Origin: a virus
Direction: 5' to 3' (one strand)
DNA: 52,753 nt
Virus record (IMG/VR): IMGVR_UViG_3300028920_000086
Span: 1 to 52,753 of that record
Position numbers and translations under genes: made by a program. Below the pieces are notes generated by a model that was given only the letters and a program-made list of their open reading frames with translations, had not been told where the DNA came from and searched no databases. The stretch's first letter is position 1. The number at the start of each line of letters is the position of its first letter. Shown here piece by piece: positions 21,934 through 31,344 of the stretch.

Positions 21934-24225
21934 TTATTTTAAAAATTCCTGTAAAAAAGTTTGTTTAATTGAAGTATCAGTATTATTAATAGCGTGTCTT
22001 AAAGCTCTATTTTCTACTATTAAAATACATTTTTTAGCTGCTCTTGTAATACCAGTATAAACTAATTCTCTTTGAAGTAGAGTATATGCAGACATATCTA
22101 AAGCAAATATAATTGTATGATATTGAGACCCCTGAGAAGAGTGTGTTGTTACTGCATATCCTAAATGAATATTTAATAAAAAATCATAAGGAACAATAAC
22201 AGTATCTATATATTGAAAATCTATTATAACACCTTCATTAGAAAATTCTTTTATAATACCTACATTTCCATTAAAAATAGGACACATATTTTTATCAATA
22301 TTCATAGTTTTATAATTGTTTTTTCTATTAATAACTTTATCACCAATTCGAAATGTGGTTCCATTTTTTATAATTCGTTCTTCTTTATTTCCTTCATGTG
22401 GATTATATATTTCTTGTAATTTTTCATTTAATTTACTAACAGCAATGTCTCCTCTTTCTTTTAAAGGTACAATTATTTGTAATTCTAAAATATTATCTAT
22501 AATTTTTAAATTATTTTTAAATTCTTCAACAATAATATTAAATAATTCTCCTTTATTTGGAATAAAAATATGTAAATCTTTTAATTCTCCCCTGATTTCT
22601 TTTGTATTATTTGCTAATGGTGATAAAATCTGTTTACCTTTACTAATTTTTAATGATTCAGTAATAATGGCAGATTTTTTCGCCTGTCTATGAATTTTAG
22701 TTAAAGTTATAATTTTTATATAATTTGATTTAAATATATCATATGCAATATTACATAATCCAAATGAAGGTAATTGCTTTAAATCTCCAACTACAATTAA
22801 TTTTGCACTATTTTTAATAGCTTGAATAAGAGCATAAAATAATTGTCCATCTACCATAGAAATTTCATCTACAATTATAATATCATGTGGTAATTGATAA
22901 TGAGAATTAAAATCAAAATCATATCCCTTTGCACCCAATAATCTATGAATGGTAGAACCATTACCACCTGTCAATTCTGCGATTTTTGCGGCTGCCTTAC
23001 CACTTAAAGCACAAATGGCAACTGAATAATGTGAAGGAATCCAGTTTTCTTCATTATAATATTCTGTATTATTACTATATATGCCTTTTATACAGGACAT
23101 GAAACCAGCTATAACACTACTCTTCCCAGTTCCTGCGCTTCCATTAAGCATTACTACCTGATTTTCCAACATATTTTTTATCGCATTTTTCTGTTCTTCT
23201 GTATATTCCCATCCTTGATCTTTTTCTTTTGCTTCTAAAGATTTTTCCCAATTAATATTATTTATATTATTTTTTGATTGCATTAATCTTTTTAATTCAT
23301 TAGCAATATTATTTTCTAAATCATATAATTTTTGTAATCCAATTCTCTTATCATCTCTCCATATTATTTCTTCTTTTTCTAGTTCTTTTATAATATTACC
23401 TAAAACATTAAAATCAATTTCATAATCATCGGTTTCGATAAAGTCTTCTAAAGCACCCATTAAATGCATTTTTTCTATCCAACTATTTCCACTATTTCCA
23501 CATTTATTTAAATAATATTTAATAAACTCAGTTATTCTAATAGGAGAATTGAAAGGGAGTCCTGCTTCTAAAGCAATTTTATCTGCAGTTTTAAATCCAA
23601 TTCCATTAACTTCATCAATTAATATATATGGATTTTCTTTAATTTTTTTTATAATAATATCAGAGGATTTATATTTTTCAATTAATTTTTTTATCATTAC
23701 AAAACTTAAATTATATTCTGGCAAAGATAGCATTATTTGTGCATGTAATATATTTTTCTGATATTTATTTATAATCAAGTCAGCTCTATAAGTACCAATA
23801 CCATGACAACTCATGAGTTTTTCTATATTACCCTCTTGAATATATTTAAATGGATTTTCATAGGTTTCATATAAAGCTTTAATTTGACTTTCATTTAAGA
23901 CTTCGCTTAAAAACTTTTTTTGAATCTCTATATTGTCAATATCAATTGGTAAATAAGCATATAAAATTTGATATTGTAATCCATATTTAGGATGAATTGT
24001 CGGTTTAGCTTGAAATTCATATTCTTTGGTAAATTCTAAATGAGTATTACCAGTAATCAATACTTCTTGATTATTGCCCAAAAAACCACTGTCTCCTTCA
24101 AGTATTTTCTCCACATAAACACCAGCAATAATATAAGTATCTTTATTATATCTTACATGAGATAATCTTCCTAAAAATTTGACCTTTTCAGGAAGATTAT
24201 TTATAAATTCTTCTGTATATTTCAT
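21934..24225 (-). CDS. recD2: RecD2-like SF1B DNA helicase, 763 aa
   Basis: RecD2 is a 5'-3' helicase. Residues 1-95 form an OB-like N-terminal domain, and 100-225 contain helix-hairpin-helix motifs ('LMSCHGIGTYRADLI', 'VNGIGFKTADKIAL'), as in RecD2 rather than the RecBCD subunit. Helicase motifs are complete: Walker A 'GSAGTGKSS' (362-370), Walker B 'IIVDEISMVD', motif III 'VGDLKQLPSFG', motif V 'GYAVTTHSSQGSQ' and motif VI 'YTGITRAAKKCILI'. The length is normal for the family. It probably supports phage replication or repair. Confidence 0.92.
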   Translation of the reverse strand: MKYTEEFINNLPEKVKFLGRLSHVRYNKDTYIIAGVYVEKILEGDSGFLGNNQEVLITGNTHLEFTKEYEFQAKPTIHPKYGLQYQILYAYLPIDIDNIEIQKKFLSEVLNESQIKALYETYENPFKYIQEGNIEKLMSCHGIGTYRADLIINKYQKNILHAQIMLSLPEYNLSFVMIKKLIEKYKSSDIIIKKIKENPYILIDEVNGIGFKTADKIALEAGLPFNSPIRITEFIKYYLNKCGNSGNSWIEKMHLMGALEDFIETDDYEIDFNVLGNIIKELEKEEIIWRDDKRIGLQKLYDLENNIANELKRLMQSKNNINNINWEKSLEAKEKDQGWEYTEEQKNAIKNMLENQVVMLNGSAGTGKSSVIAGFMSCIKGIYSNNTEYYNEENWIPSHYSVAICALSGKAAAKIAELTGGNGSTIHRLLGAKGYDFDFNSHYQLPHDIIIVDEISMVDGQLFYALIQAIKNSAKLIVVGDLKQLPSFGLCNIAYDIFKSNYIKIITLTKIHRQAKKSAIITESLKISKGKQILSPLANNTKEIRGELKDLHIFIPNKGELFNIIVEEFKNNLKIIDNILELQIIVPLKERGDIAVSKLNEKLQEIYNPHEGNKEERIIKNGTTFRIGDKVINRKNNYKTMNIDKNMCPIFNGNVGIIKEFSNEGVIIDFQYIDTVIVPYDFLLNIHLGYAVTTHSSQGSQYHTIIFALDMSAYTLLQRELVYTGITRAAKKCILIVENRALRHAINNTDTSIKQTFLQEFLK

Positions 24226-24237
24226 TTTATTTCCTTT

Positions 24238-24867
24238 TTATTTTATTTGGTTTTTCCAGTCATCTTCTATTGACCCCTGTTCAGCTAAAGATTTAGTTAC
24301 AGTAGAAAAAGTTGTATAAACACTTTTTACACCCCTAGAATTATGAGTATAATTAACAGCCCTATTATTATCAATGCCTATATCATCCGCGTTTTCCTCT
24401 GCATTAATATTGGCAGCTGTAAATAAAAATTCCCAATTATATTTTTCAGTTTGATGTCTTATTCTTTCTTTAACCATTATTTTTGTATATTCTTTACTGG
24501 CATTTTCTATGCCATCTGTTGTTATAGTAAAAATTACTTTAGATGGTCTATCTTTTTCTTCTGTTTTATATAAAGCTTCACCAATTCGATCTATACTACT
24601 GCCTACAGCATCATATAGAGCCGTATATCCCCAAAGTGCGTTATATTGTTTTACAACTTTTTGAATATTTATTTCTTTAATATTTTCTCTATTAATAATA
24701 ATTTTTGATTTACTATTAAAAAATATAATTGAAAGAATTACCTCTTTTTCTAATAATTTTAAATCACATAAATAGCTTGTTAACCCATCAATTGTTTCTG
24801 AGGTTAAATGTTGCATACTAGGACTGGCATCTACTATTAAACAGATTTCAATTTTATTTTGATTCAT
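24238..24867 (-). CDS. von Willebrand factor A-domain protein, 209 aa
   Basis: The MIDAS motif is present: D13-A-S15-P-S17, T82 ('GYTALYDAV') and D118 ('TTDGIEN'). The whole protein is essentially one cytoplasmic vWA domain without a signal peptide. Cytoplasmic vWA proteins usually bind a partner ATPase or enzyme, but no MoxR-type ATPase is adjacent. The nearest neighbours are recD2 downstream and an unrecognised gene upstream. It is 12 nt from recD2. Confidence 0.85.
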   Translation of the reverse strand: MNQNKIEICLIVDASPSMQHLTSETIDGLTSYLCDLKLLEKEVILSIIFFNSKSKIIINRENIKEINIQKVVKQYNALWGYTALYDAVGSSIDRIGEALYKTEEKDRPSKVIFTITTDGIENASKEYTKIMVKERIRHQTEKYNWEFLFTAANINAEENADDIGIDNNRAVNYTHNSRGVKSVYTTFSTVTKSLAEQGSIEDDWKNQIK

Positions 24868-24904
24868 ATTGTTCTCCTTTAATTTTATAATATTATTATT
24901 TTAA

Positions 24905-25222
24905 TTATTCTAATATAATGACTTCTAATAATTTATCTGAATTTTCACTTGATTTCAAATTATATTTTTTTAATTCTTCTGTTAAAATATTTAAAAAACT
25001 ATCTTTATCGTCAGCGGTTTTAAAATCAACTAATATCCAAGTTTTACGTGTTCCAATGTCAAATTTTTTCTTCTCTGTATCGTAAAATGATTTACCTGAA
25101 CACTGCTCAAAAAATTTATATTTATTACTGGCGAAATAACTAAGTTTGTGTACATCTCCATTTGTTTGTAAAATAATTTGTGTATCTGATAATTTAATAT
25201 ATTTTATTTGTAATTTATTCAT
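24905..25222 (-). CDS. Unrecognised protein, 105 aa
   Basis: No family recognised. It has an antiparallel beta-strand pattern followed by a C-terminal helix ('DKDSFLNILTEELKKY'), perhaps a PH-like fold. A GGGG-type ribosome site precedes the ATG and a near-consensus promoter (25252-25281) lies just upstream, so it heads the transcript covering vWA and recD2. Confidence 0.6.
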   Translation of the reverse strand: MNKLQIKYIKLSDTQIILQTNGDVHKLSYFASNKYKFFEQCSGKSFYDTEKKKFDIGTRKTWILVDFKTADDKDSFLNILTEELKKYNLKSSENSDKLLEVIILE

Positions 25223-25251
25223 ATATTTCCCCTTATTTAAATAATAATTTT

Positions 25252-25281
25252 ATTATATATTAAATTATTTAATCTGTCAAT
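25252..25281 (-). promoter_or_regulatory. Consensus TTGACA-18-TATAAT promoter
   Basis: On the minus strand, TTGACA (25276-25281) and TATAAT (25252-25257) are separated by 18 nt. It lies in the only sizeable gap between the Mom-like/25.3-kb genes and the vWA-recD2 group. Confidence 0.75.
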
Positions 25282-25292
25282 AGTTTATAAAA

Positions 25293-25538
25293 TTATTCTA
25301 AAGATTCTTTTAGTAAATCTTCATGTTCTTTATTTATATATTTAGAAATTTTTTGATATCCTTCTATATTAATAGATTTAGAAAATCCTCTAAATTTAAC
25401 CCGTGTTGGATATACATCAATTATTTTATCCTTATCAATTGTTAATACGATTGACCAACCAAAAGTATGCAAAATAGAATTAATAAGCCATATTAATCCT
25501 GTACTTCTAAATTCTTCCCATGTTTTTCGTTTTACCAT
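25293..25538 (-). CDS. Conserved-looking small phage protein, 81 aa
   Basis: The sequence 'KRKTWEEFRSTGLIWLINSILHTFGWSIV' followed by 'YPTRVKFRGFS' has a pattern I associate with a widespread small protein of Gram-positive phages with no known function. It lies between the Mom-like gene and a promoter, 12 nt downstream of the former, at the end of the replication operon. Confidence 0.65.
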   Translation of the reverse strand: MVKRKTWEEFRSTGLIWLINSILHTFGWSIVLTIDKDKIIDVYPTRVKFRGFSKSINIEGYQKISKYINKEHEDLLKESLE

Positions 25539-25550
25539 TTATTTTCCTTT

Positions 25551-26216
25551 CTATTCATAAAAATATTCTTTAGTTATTTTATTATAAATTTTTATTTTTT
25601 GTTTTTCTCCTAAAATATATGTTTTATTTTCTGATTTAGGATAGGATAAAATAGGATATTTTAATTTAGTTAAATATTCTTTTTTTATTTTTTTATTTGC
25701 ACAAAAATAAACATATCTATATTTTGAATATCTAATTTTCCTTAAATGTTTATATTCTTCTGTATAATGTCTAGAATGTTTATTATTTGGCATATATTTA
25801 TCTGTTCTTTCTTTTGTTTTTCCAGTATATAAAAAATTAGTAGCTTGATAAATATAACCATTATGATTCATCCCACTATCAGCATAACTCACTAATATAA
25901 TATTTTCTTTTTTCATTTGTTTTAATACACTACCTACAAAATAACTTAAAATATTATCAATAAAGTTTCCTTGAATTAAAATCAATCTATTTAATTCATA
26001 AACTTTTGATTTATATTCACGGCCACAAATTCCTTCACAGAGAGAATTAGATGCTGGTTTGCCCACGGTTAACCCGCCTATTAATTTATTTTTATAAAAT
26101 AATCCAAAAGCAAAAGTTATACTTGGTAATCTTTGAGCATAATGATAATTTAAAATCATATTATGAAGCTCTTTAGAATTTACTCTTTTAATAACATAGT
26201 CCTTATAACTATTCAT
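25551..26216 (-). CDS. Mom-like GNAT-fold protein (putative DNA modification), 221 aa
   Basis: The N-terminal 150 residues carry the pattern 'ILNYHYAQRLPS...FAFGLFYKNKLIGGLTVGKPAS', 'VYELNRLIL', 'ILSYFVGSVLKQMKKENIILVSYADSGMNHNGYIYQATNFLYTGKT'. These elements (S-Y-A-D, H-x-G-x-I-Y-Q-A-T-N-F) match the Mom-like acyltransferase family of phages. Mu Mom modifies adenine in DNA to block restriction. The last 70 residues are basic. It starts 2 nt after dnaE ends, suggesting that modification is coupled to replication. The exact chemistry cannot be inferred. Confidence 0.72.
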   Translation of the reverse strand: MNSYKDYVIKRVNSKELHNMILNYHYAQRLPSITFAFGLFYKNKLIGGLTVGKPASNSLCEGICGREYKSKVYELNRLILIQGNFIDNILSYFVGSVLKQMKKENIILVSYADSGMNHNGYIYQATNFLYTGKTKERTDKYMPNNKHSRHYTEEYKHLRKIRYSKYRYVYFCANKKIKKEYLTKLKYPILSYPKSENKTYILGEKQKIKIYNKITKEYFYE

Positions 26217-26218
26217 AA

Positions 26219-29200
26219 TTAACCTCTTTCATCTTTTAATTTTAGACTCCCATTTTCATCAATATGAGTAATTAATAAAATAGTTTTTTGATATATTGTA
26301 TCAGAATATTTATGAGGGCAAAATACATCTCCTCGTCTATATCCTGTTAAAAGTAATTTATTTCCTCTAGTAAACCAAGATTTTTCTAAAATTGTTTTAC
26401 TTCCATCTTCATTTTTTTCAGAAATTTGTCTATTATAAAAATTATATTTACCTTCATACATTTTTATTTTAACAACTCCCGTATTAGTTAATAAAGTAAT
26501 AGTATGTCGCGTATTGTTTTTATCAATAACAGTGCCGACAATTCGAGATAAATTAAATTTATATCTAGTTTTACCCCTCCATTTATAACTAGTTATTATT
26601 TCTGGATTTTCGGGTAAATAATTAAAATTTTCAATTAAATATTTCTCATTATTTACATGATATAGTTCATGCTTATTAAAATAAAATGATAAACTATCCA
26701 TATCCCATTTATTAATATCATCACCACATGAATGATTCCATTGTTCTTGAAATATAGCTAAATTTAAATTTTTTAAAATTATATCATCATTTAAAAAATT
26801 TTTTATTTTATCTTCATATTGTTTTAATTCTTTTTCTAATTTTTTTTGTGATAAAATTGCATAATTGTCTTCTATATTTTTTATACATTCTTCTGAAAAA
26901 TGAGTTAAGAAAAAATCTAAATATTCATTTTTTAATTTTAATAAAGTATCTTTTTGTTTTCTTTTTCCTACAACAGTAATAATATTATCAATTATTTGTT
27001 TTTTAATATATTTTTTAAAATTAATAATTCTAATTAAAATACTATATTTTTCTGGAATTAAATTATATTTTTGTAACATATCTAAATTACTTAAAGTTAA
27101 TTTAGATTTTTTTTCCATTGTTTTTTCTATAAAATATTTCATAATATCTTTTTTATTTTTATTTTCAATTACATCAAAACAGCCAGCCTTAATTAATTGT
27201 ATAATTTGTGACTTTTTTATCTTAACTTTATCTTTTTCAACATAAAAGTTTTTATCTAAAAAATCGTCAAAATTTTTATATGGTCTTCTTTTAATAATAA
27301 AATGTACTACATCATCTCCTATTCCATTAATACCTTTTAATCCAAAAATAATATTATTGTTTTTTAAATCAGGAACAAATCCAAATTCAGCTTTGTTTAT
27401 ATCTGGTAATGCTATCTTAACATTAGTTTTATATAATATATTTCCTATAGCCGTAGCTATTTTTCCATAATCAGTTGATTTAGAATTTTGATTTTCTTCA
27501 TCGGATGCAGAATCTACAATTAAACAGGCAGTGTGCCAAAATAATTCTGGATAAAAATAAAATAAATTCATTTCTTGTAAAGCAATTAATGAATAAGCAT
27601 AAGTATGAGGATATGAAAAAGCATATCCAAAAGATTTAGCAAAAACTTGTGTCCAAATATATTGTAAAAATATTTTTTTTGTTTGATTTTTTAATCCTTT
27701 TGAAAAAAATAATTGTTTTGTTTTTTCTAATATATTAGCCTTTTTTTTAGCAATAGCTTTTCGTAATCCGTTAGCTTCCTGTAAAGAAAAATTACTTGTA
27801 TTTTTATCCATAGAAATTAACATTAATTTTTCTTGTGAATCGGCTAACCCGTAAGAATCTTTTAGATATTTATTTAAAATATTTATTTCCAAATCATCTA
27901 ATCCATAATTTTTCATACTTTTATACCATAATTGAATATCTTTTTTATATATGGTATATAATTCTAAAGGAGAAACACCACTATCTCCCGGCATTAATCG
28001 CATTAAAGAATTGGCAACCGCCAAATCATTAACATTCATTGGATTTATTCTTTTAATAGCCTCTTTACCAATATCAGTTTCAAATTGAAATATTGAAGGA
28101 ATTTCTGTTATTTTTTTCCACATTTCTTCATTTGTATAATTTAAATTGTTTGGATGTAAATATTTATCATATGTTTTTCTTAAACTGCCTTGCCATTGCA
28201 TCTTATTATGTTTAAGACATAAATTCATTGTCTGTTTTATTCTATCCAAAGCTTTAACTGTTAATGCATCAAATTTTATATTCCCCATTTGTTCTGTATC
28301 ATCTAAATCATATTGAGTGGTTAAATCTCCACCAGGAGATTTCATACAGGCTCCATATTTATCATATTCATCATTTAAAATTAATAATCCCGCAGCGTGT
28401 ACTCCCCTTTGACTAATTAATCCCTCTAATTCAGAAGCTGTTTCTAATAAATTGGGAAATTCCTCTAAAGCATTAATAAATACTGTATTAGGTGGGGTAT
28501 CTTCTGTTCCCTCTAAACAATTTTTTAAAGAAGCTATCTTACCTCTAATACTTGGTATTAAACTTGATATATACATTGCATCATCATTAGTATACCCTAG
28601 TCCTCTGCAAGCCACAAGAATAGCTGTTTTACTTGATAATTCACTATATGTACAAACATTTAACACATGTTTTTCACCAAAATAATTTTTAATAGCATTT
28701 AATATTGTTTTTCTTTTGGACTGTTGCGTATCTATATCTATATCTGGTAGCTCAGGTCGCTCTCTACTTAAATGTCTCCAAAATGGCATTAAATCACCAT
28801 GTTCAAGGGGATTTGTTTGTACAATTCCAATTAAATAAGTAATATAATAACAAAGAACACTTCCTCTACTAATACCAACTAAACTATTTCCTTCGTTCCA
28901 CATAATATCAATTATTTTATTAAAAGTATTATAATAAGATGATAGTGGTTGTTCTAATGTTAAACTAATAGTATATAATTCTCCAAGTTCAATGTTAATT
29001 CTATTTAACTCTTCTTCATACTGATTTAAATCAGTATTTTGATTTATATTATAAATTTTTTTTAATCCTTTTTCTATTTGAAATAATAAATATCTATCTT
29101 GTTGATTTTTTGACTCTGCAAATTTTTTTATATAGTCATATTTACTGTATTTATTTTTTAATAAATGATTTAATTTATTAAAATTATTTGTTTCAAATAA

Positions 29201-30181
29201 ATTATCTTTTTTTAAATTTAAAACAGGAATCATTTGTTTATGTTCTAAATTATATTTTTGAACCATATCTCCAACAATATTTGTATTTTCTATTGCCTTG
29301 GTTGCCTCTTCTTTTGCTAAATGTGTCGATAAATGTTGAAATGTTTCTTTTTCGGTCATTAAATAACAACTAGCATAAAATTGTTCTACTTCTCTTTCTG
29401 AATCTTTAGAATTTAAATATGCTGTATGTATTGGTTTTTTTTCTAAAGAAAGATAATGAACATCACATGTAACAAAATATTTTAATCCATACGCATTAGC
29501 AATTTTAACAGCATATTTATTAAAGGCTTTTTGCTCTTCTTGTCCTTCTACTCCCGGTTGCAATTCTATAAAAAAATAATTTTTTCCAAAAGTTTCAATA
29601 CAAAATGTAATAAATTCATGTATTTCTTCTTTTTTATTTTGAATAATTTCAGAATTATTAGTTTTTTCTAATTCAATTAATTCTAAAACTAATTTTCCTA
29701 ATAAACCACCAATACATGCCGTAGAACCAACCAAGTGTCCTTGATTACTTCCTATAACTTTTTTTAAGTCTGTTGTTAAAGTAGGTCTTCTAATTAATCC
29801 CTTTTTAAAAAAGCTTCTTTCCCATGCTCTGCAAGATAGGGTTCTTAATTGTTGATGTCCTATATCATCTAAAGCAATTAAAAGAAAATGAGGATAAAAA
29901 GCATTTTTATAATCATTTTGCCTAAAATCCTCATTCATTTTTTCTGTAAGTAAATAAATTTCATTACCTAATATAATTTTAAAATCTTTATATTCTTCTT
30001 TTTTTTGTATTTGTGTTGCTTTAAAATGCCCACCTAAAATTTCATGATCTGTTATTGCAATGCCTTTATGACCTAATTTATGAGCTTCTTTAATTAAATT
30101 TTCTAATTTATTAGTTGTATCAGAAAAACCAAGCGCTGCATTGCTATAATGTGTATGAGCATGTAATTCATATTTTTTCAT
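26219..30181 (-). CDS. dnaE: DNA polymerase III alpha subunit (C family, DnaE-type)
   Basis: This is the replicative polymerase. The N-terminal PHP domain has 'H7-A-H9-THYS', 'ITD45-H46' and 'GNE74', so the metal site looks largely preserved. The palm carries 'GISRGSVLCYYITYLIGI' (about 436-453) and 'LPDIDID' (478-484) with the catalytic aspartates. The fingers include 'FQFETDIGKEAI' and 'LMRLMPG'. A helix-hairpin-helix ('LKGINGIGDDVVHFI') lies near the C-terminus. At 1,320 aa it is longer than most DnaE proteins, with no inserted proofreading exonuclease. The start is ATG at 30179-30181, which overlaps the upstream stop (TAATG). An in-frame ATG 21 nt earlier lacks a good ribosome site. Confidence 0.95.
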   Translation of the reverse strand: MKKYELHAHTHYSNAALGFSDTTNKLENLIKEAHKLGHKGIAITDHEILGGHFKATQIQKKEEYKDFKIILGNEIYLLTEKMNEDFRQNDYKNAFYPHFLLIALDDIGHQQLRTLSCRAWERSFFKKGLIRRPTLTTDLKKVIGSNQGHLVGSTACIGGLLGKLVLELIELEKTNNSEIIQNKKEEIHEFITFCIETFGKNYFFIELQPGVEGQEEQKAFNKYAVKIANAYGLKYFVTCDVHYLSLEKKPIHTAYLNSKDSEREVEQFYASCYLMTEKETFQHLSTHLAKEEATKAIENTNIVGDMVQKYNLEHKQMIPVLNLKKDNLFETNNFNKLNHLLKNKYSKYDYIKKFAESKNQQDRYLLFQIEKGLKKIYNINQNTDLNQYEEELNRINIELGELYTISLTLEQPLSSYYNTFNKIIDIMWNEGNSLVGISRGSVLCYYITYLIGIVQTNPLEHGDLMPFWRHLSRERPELPDIDIDTQQSKRKTILNAIKNYFGEKHVLNVCTYSELSSKTAILVACRGLGYTNDDAMYISSLIPSIRGKIASLKNCLEGTEDTPPNTVFINALEEFPNLLETASELEGLISQRGVHAAGLLILNDEYDKYGACMKSPGGDLTTQYDLDDTEQMGNIKFDALTVKALDRIKQTMNLCLKHNKMQWQGSLRKTYDKYLHPNNLNYTNEEMWKKITEIPSIFQFETDIGKEAIKRINPMNVNDLAVANSLMRLMPGDSGVSPLELYTIYKKDIQLWYKSMKNYGLDDLEINILNKYLKDSYGLADSQEKLMLISMDKNTSNFSLQEANGLRKAIAKKKANILEKTKQLFFSKGLKNQTKKIFLQYIWTQVFAKSFGYAFSYPHTYAYSLIALQEMNLFYFYPELFWHTACLIVDSASDEENQNSKSTDYGKIATAIGNILYKTNVKIALPDINKAEFGFVPDLKNNNIIFGLKGINGIGDDVVHFIIKRRPYKNFDDFLDKNFYVEKDKVKIKKSQIIQLIKAGCFDVIENKNKKDIMKYFIEKTMEKKSKLTLSNLDMLQKYNLIPEKYSILIRIINFKKYIKKQIIDNIITVVGKRKQKDTLLKLKNEYLDFFLTHFSEECIKNIEDNYAILSQKKLEKELKQYEDKIKNFLNDDIILKNLNLAIFQEQWNHSCGDDINKWDMDSLSFYFNKHELYHVNNEKYLIENFNYLPENPEIITSYKWRGKTRYKFNLSRIVGTVIDKNNTRHTITLLTNTGVVKIKMYEGKYNFYNRQISEKNEDGSKTILEKSWFTRGNKLLLTGYRRGDVFCPHKYSDTIYQKTILLITHIDENGSLKLKDERG

Positions 30182-30747
30182 TAGATATTTAACCACGTCC
30201 ATTCTATAGCATCTAACTGCTCTTGTGTTGTACAGGCCATAACTTGACCAATAATTGTTAAAAATGCCATAGTTTTTGTTTCTTTTGATACTACAGCATC
30301 ATGATACAAAGCTTGAAATTCTAAAACATCCCATTCATATGGAACTAATTCATTAGAAGCTTTCCAATATATACTTGTATTTCCTAATGTTATATCTTGA
30401 GCTTTTCCCATAATATTAATTTGAGCCTGTTCATCAAAATCATAAAATTTTGTACCATTTTTAGCATCACTATAAAAACCTGCCTCTATGTTTTTTATTA
30501 ATAATTTATTTAATTCAGCAATTTTTTTTACTTTTTTCTGACAACTAAGTATATTACATGTACATGTGCTAACTCCATCTTTTACACATTTAGTTAATAA
30601 ATTATTAATTGTTTCAGATGACGGTTGGTCTTCTGGCGCATTCCACTCAAATATTCTTGTTCCATTTTCGTCAGATAATATTTTTATTTCATTAATAAAA
30701 TCAACTTCTCTTCCTAAAATAAACTGTATAGCCTCTGTTATTTTCAT
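30181..30747 (-). CDS. Tail-fibre-type protein with DUF4376-like domain, 188 aa
   Basis: Residues about 90-188 ('IEAGFYSDAKNGTKFYDFDEQAQINIMG...IYWKASN...EFQALYHDAV...TTQEQLDAIEWT') match the DUF4376 pattern found at the C-termini of phage tail-fibre and baseplate-associated proteins. The N-terminal part contains four cysteines (CVKDGVSTCTCNILSC). This is a structural-type gene inside a replication operon. Its stop overlaps the dnaE start (TAATG), so the two are translationally coupled. Confidence 0.65.
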   Translation of the reverse strand: MKITEAIQFILGREVDFINEIKILSDENGTRIFEWNAPEDQPSSETINNLLTKCVKDGVSTCTCNILSCQKKVKKIAELNKLLIKNIEAGFYSDAKNGTKFYDFDEQAQINIMGKAQDITLGNTSIYWKASNELVPYEWDVLEFQALYHDAVVSKETKTMAFLTIIGQVMACTTQEQLDAIEWTWLNI

Positions 30748-30765
30748 TGTATTTCCCTTCTATAT

Positions 30766-31317
30766 TTAACCCAATTTAAAAACATGAAATCTACCCTTAT
30801 TTGTATTGTTTGTATAAGTTCCCAAGTCAGGAGAAGCATCATGATATCCATAAACAGATAATTCATCATTTGCCGAAAGTGCTATTGTATCAATCAATTT
30901 ATGTGTAACTTGTACACTAGTATCTCCTCTAGTATCATAAAAATCTTGATAACTTGTATATCCAGTTGGATTGCCATTTAAATAAAATTCAATTATTGAT
31001 TTTATTTCAACATCTGTATAAAATGTTAAATTAACTATACATAAATATATACCATCTACTTTTGGAACAAAAATATTATTATTAGAATTCCATTCATTTT
31101 GATTATCCTGATTAACAGAATTAAAAGTAAGTTTTGTCCAAGTATATGGATCAAAAAATTGAGATTGTGTTTTTAAAATAGAAATATAAGATTGATAAGG
31201 TATATCAATAATTCCTGCATTAGTTTCTCCTGTTCCTCGAACAAATAAGGATTTATTTGAGCTGTCTTTATAACTAATTAAATTTCCTGTATTTTCTAAA
31301 TTTTTTAAATTCTTCAT
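30766..31317 (-). CDS. C1q/TNF-like jelly-roll appendage protein, 183 aa
   Basis: Residues about 55-183 have the C1q-like pattern: 'TWTKLTFNSVNQDNQNEWNSNNNIFVPKVDGIYLCIVNLTFYT', two further strand pairs, and 'DELSVYGYHDASPDLGTY...GRFHVFKLG' at the end. Such globular heads cap phage tail fibres, head fibres or receptor-binding proteins. It lies between recJ and the DUF4376-like gene, and the pair forms a two-gene structural insert in the replication block. A host-binding role is inference. Confidence 0.65.
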   Translation of the reverse strand: MKNLKNLENTGNLISYKDSSNKSLFVRGTGETNAGIIDIPYQSYISILKTQSQFFDPYTWTKLTFNSVNQDNQNEWNSNNNIFVPKVDGIYLCIVNLTFYTDVEIKSIIEFYLNGNPTGYTSYQDFYDTRGDTSVQVTHKLIDTIALSANDELSVYGYHDASPDLGTYTNNTNKGRFHVFKLG

Positions 31318-31344
31318 TTTGTTTTATTTATTTCTATCCTTCCA

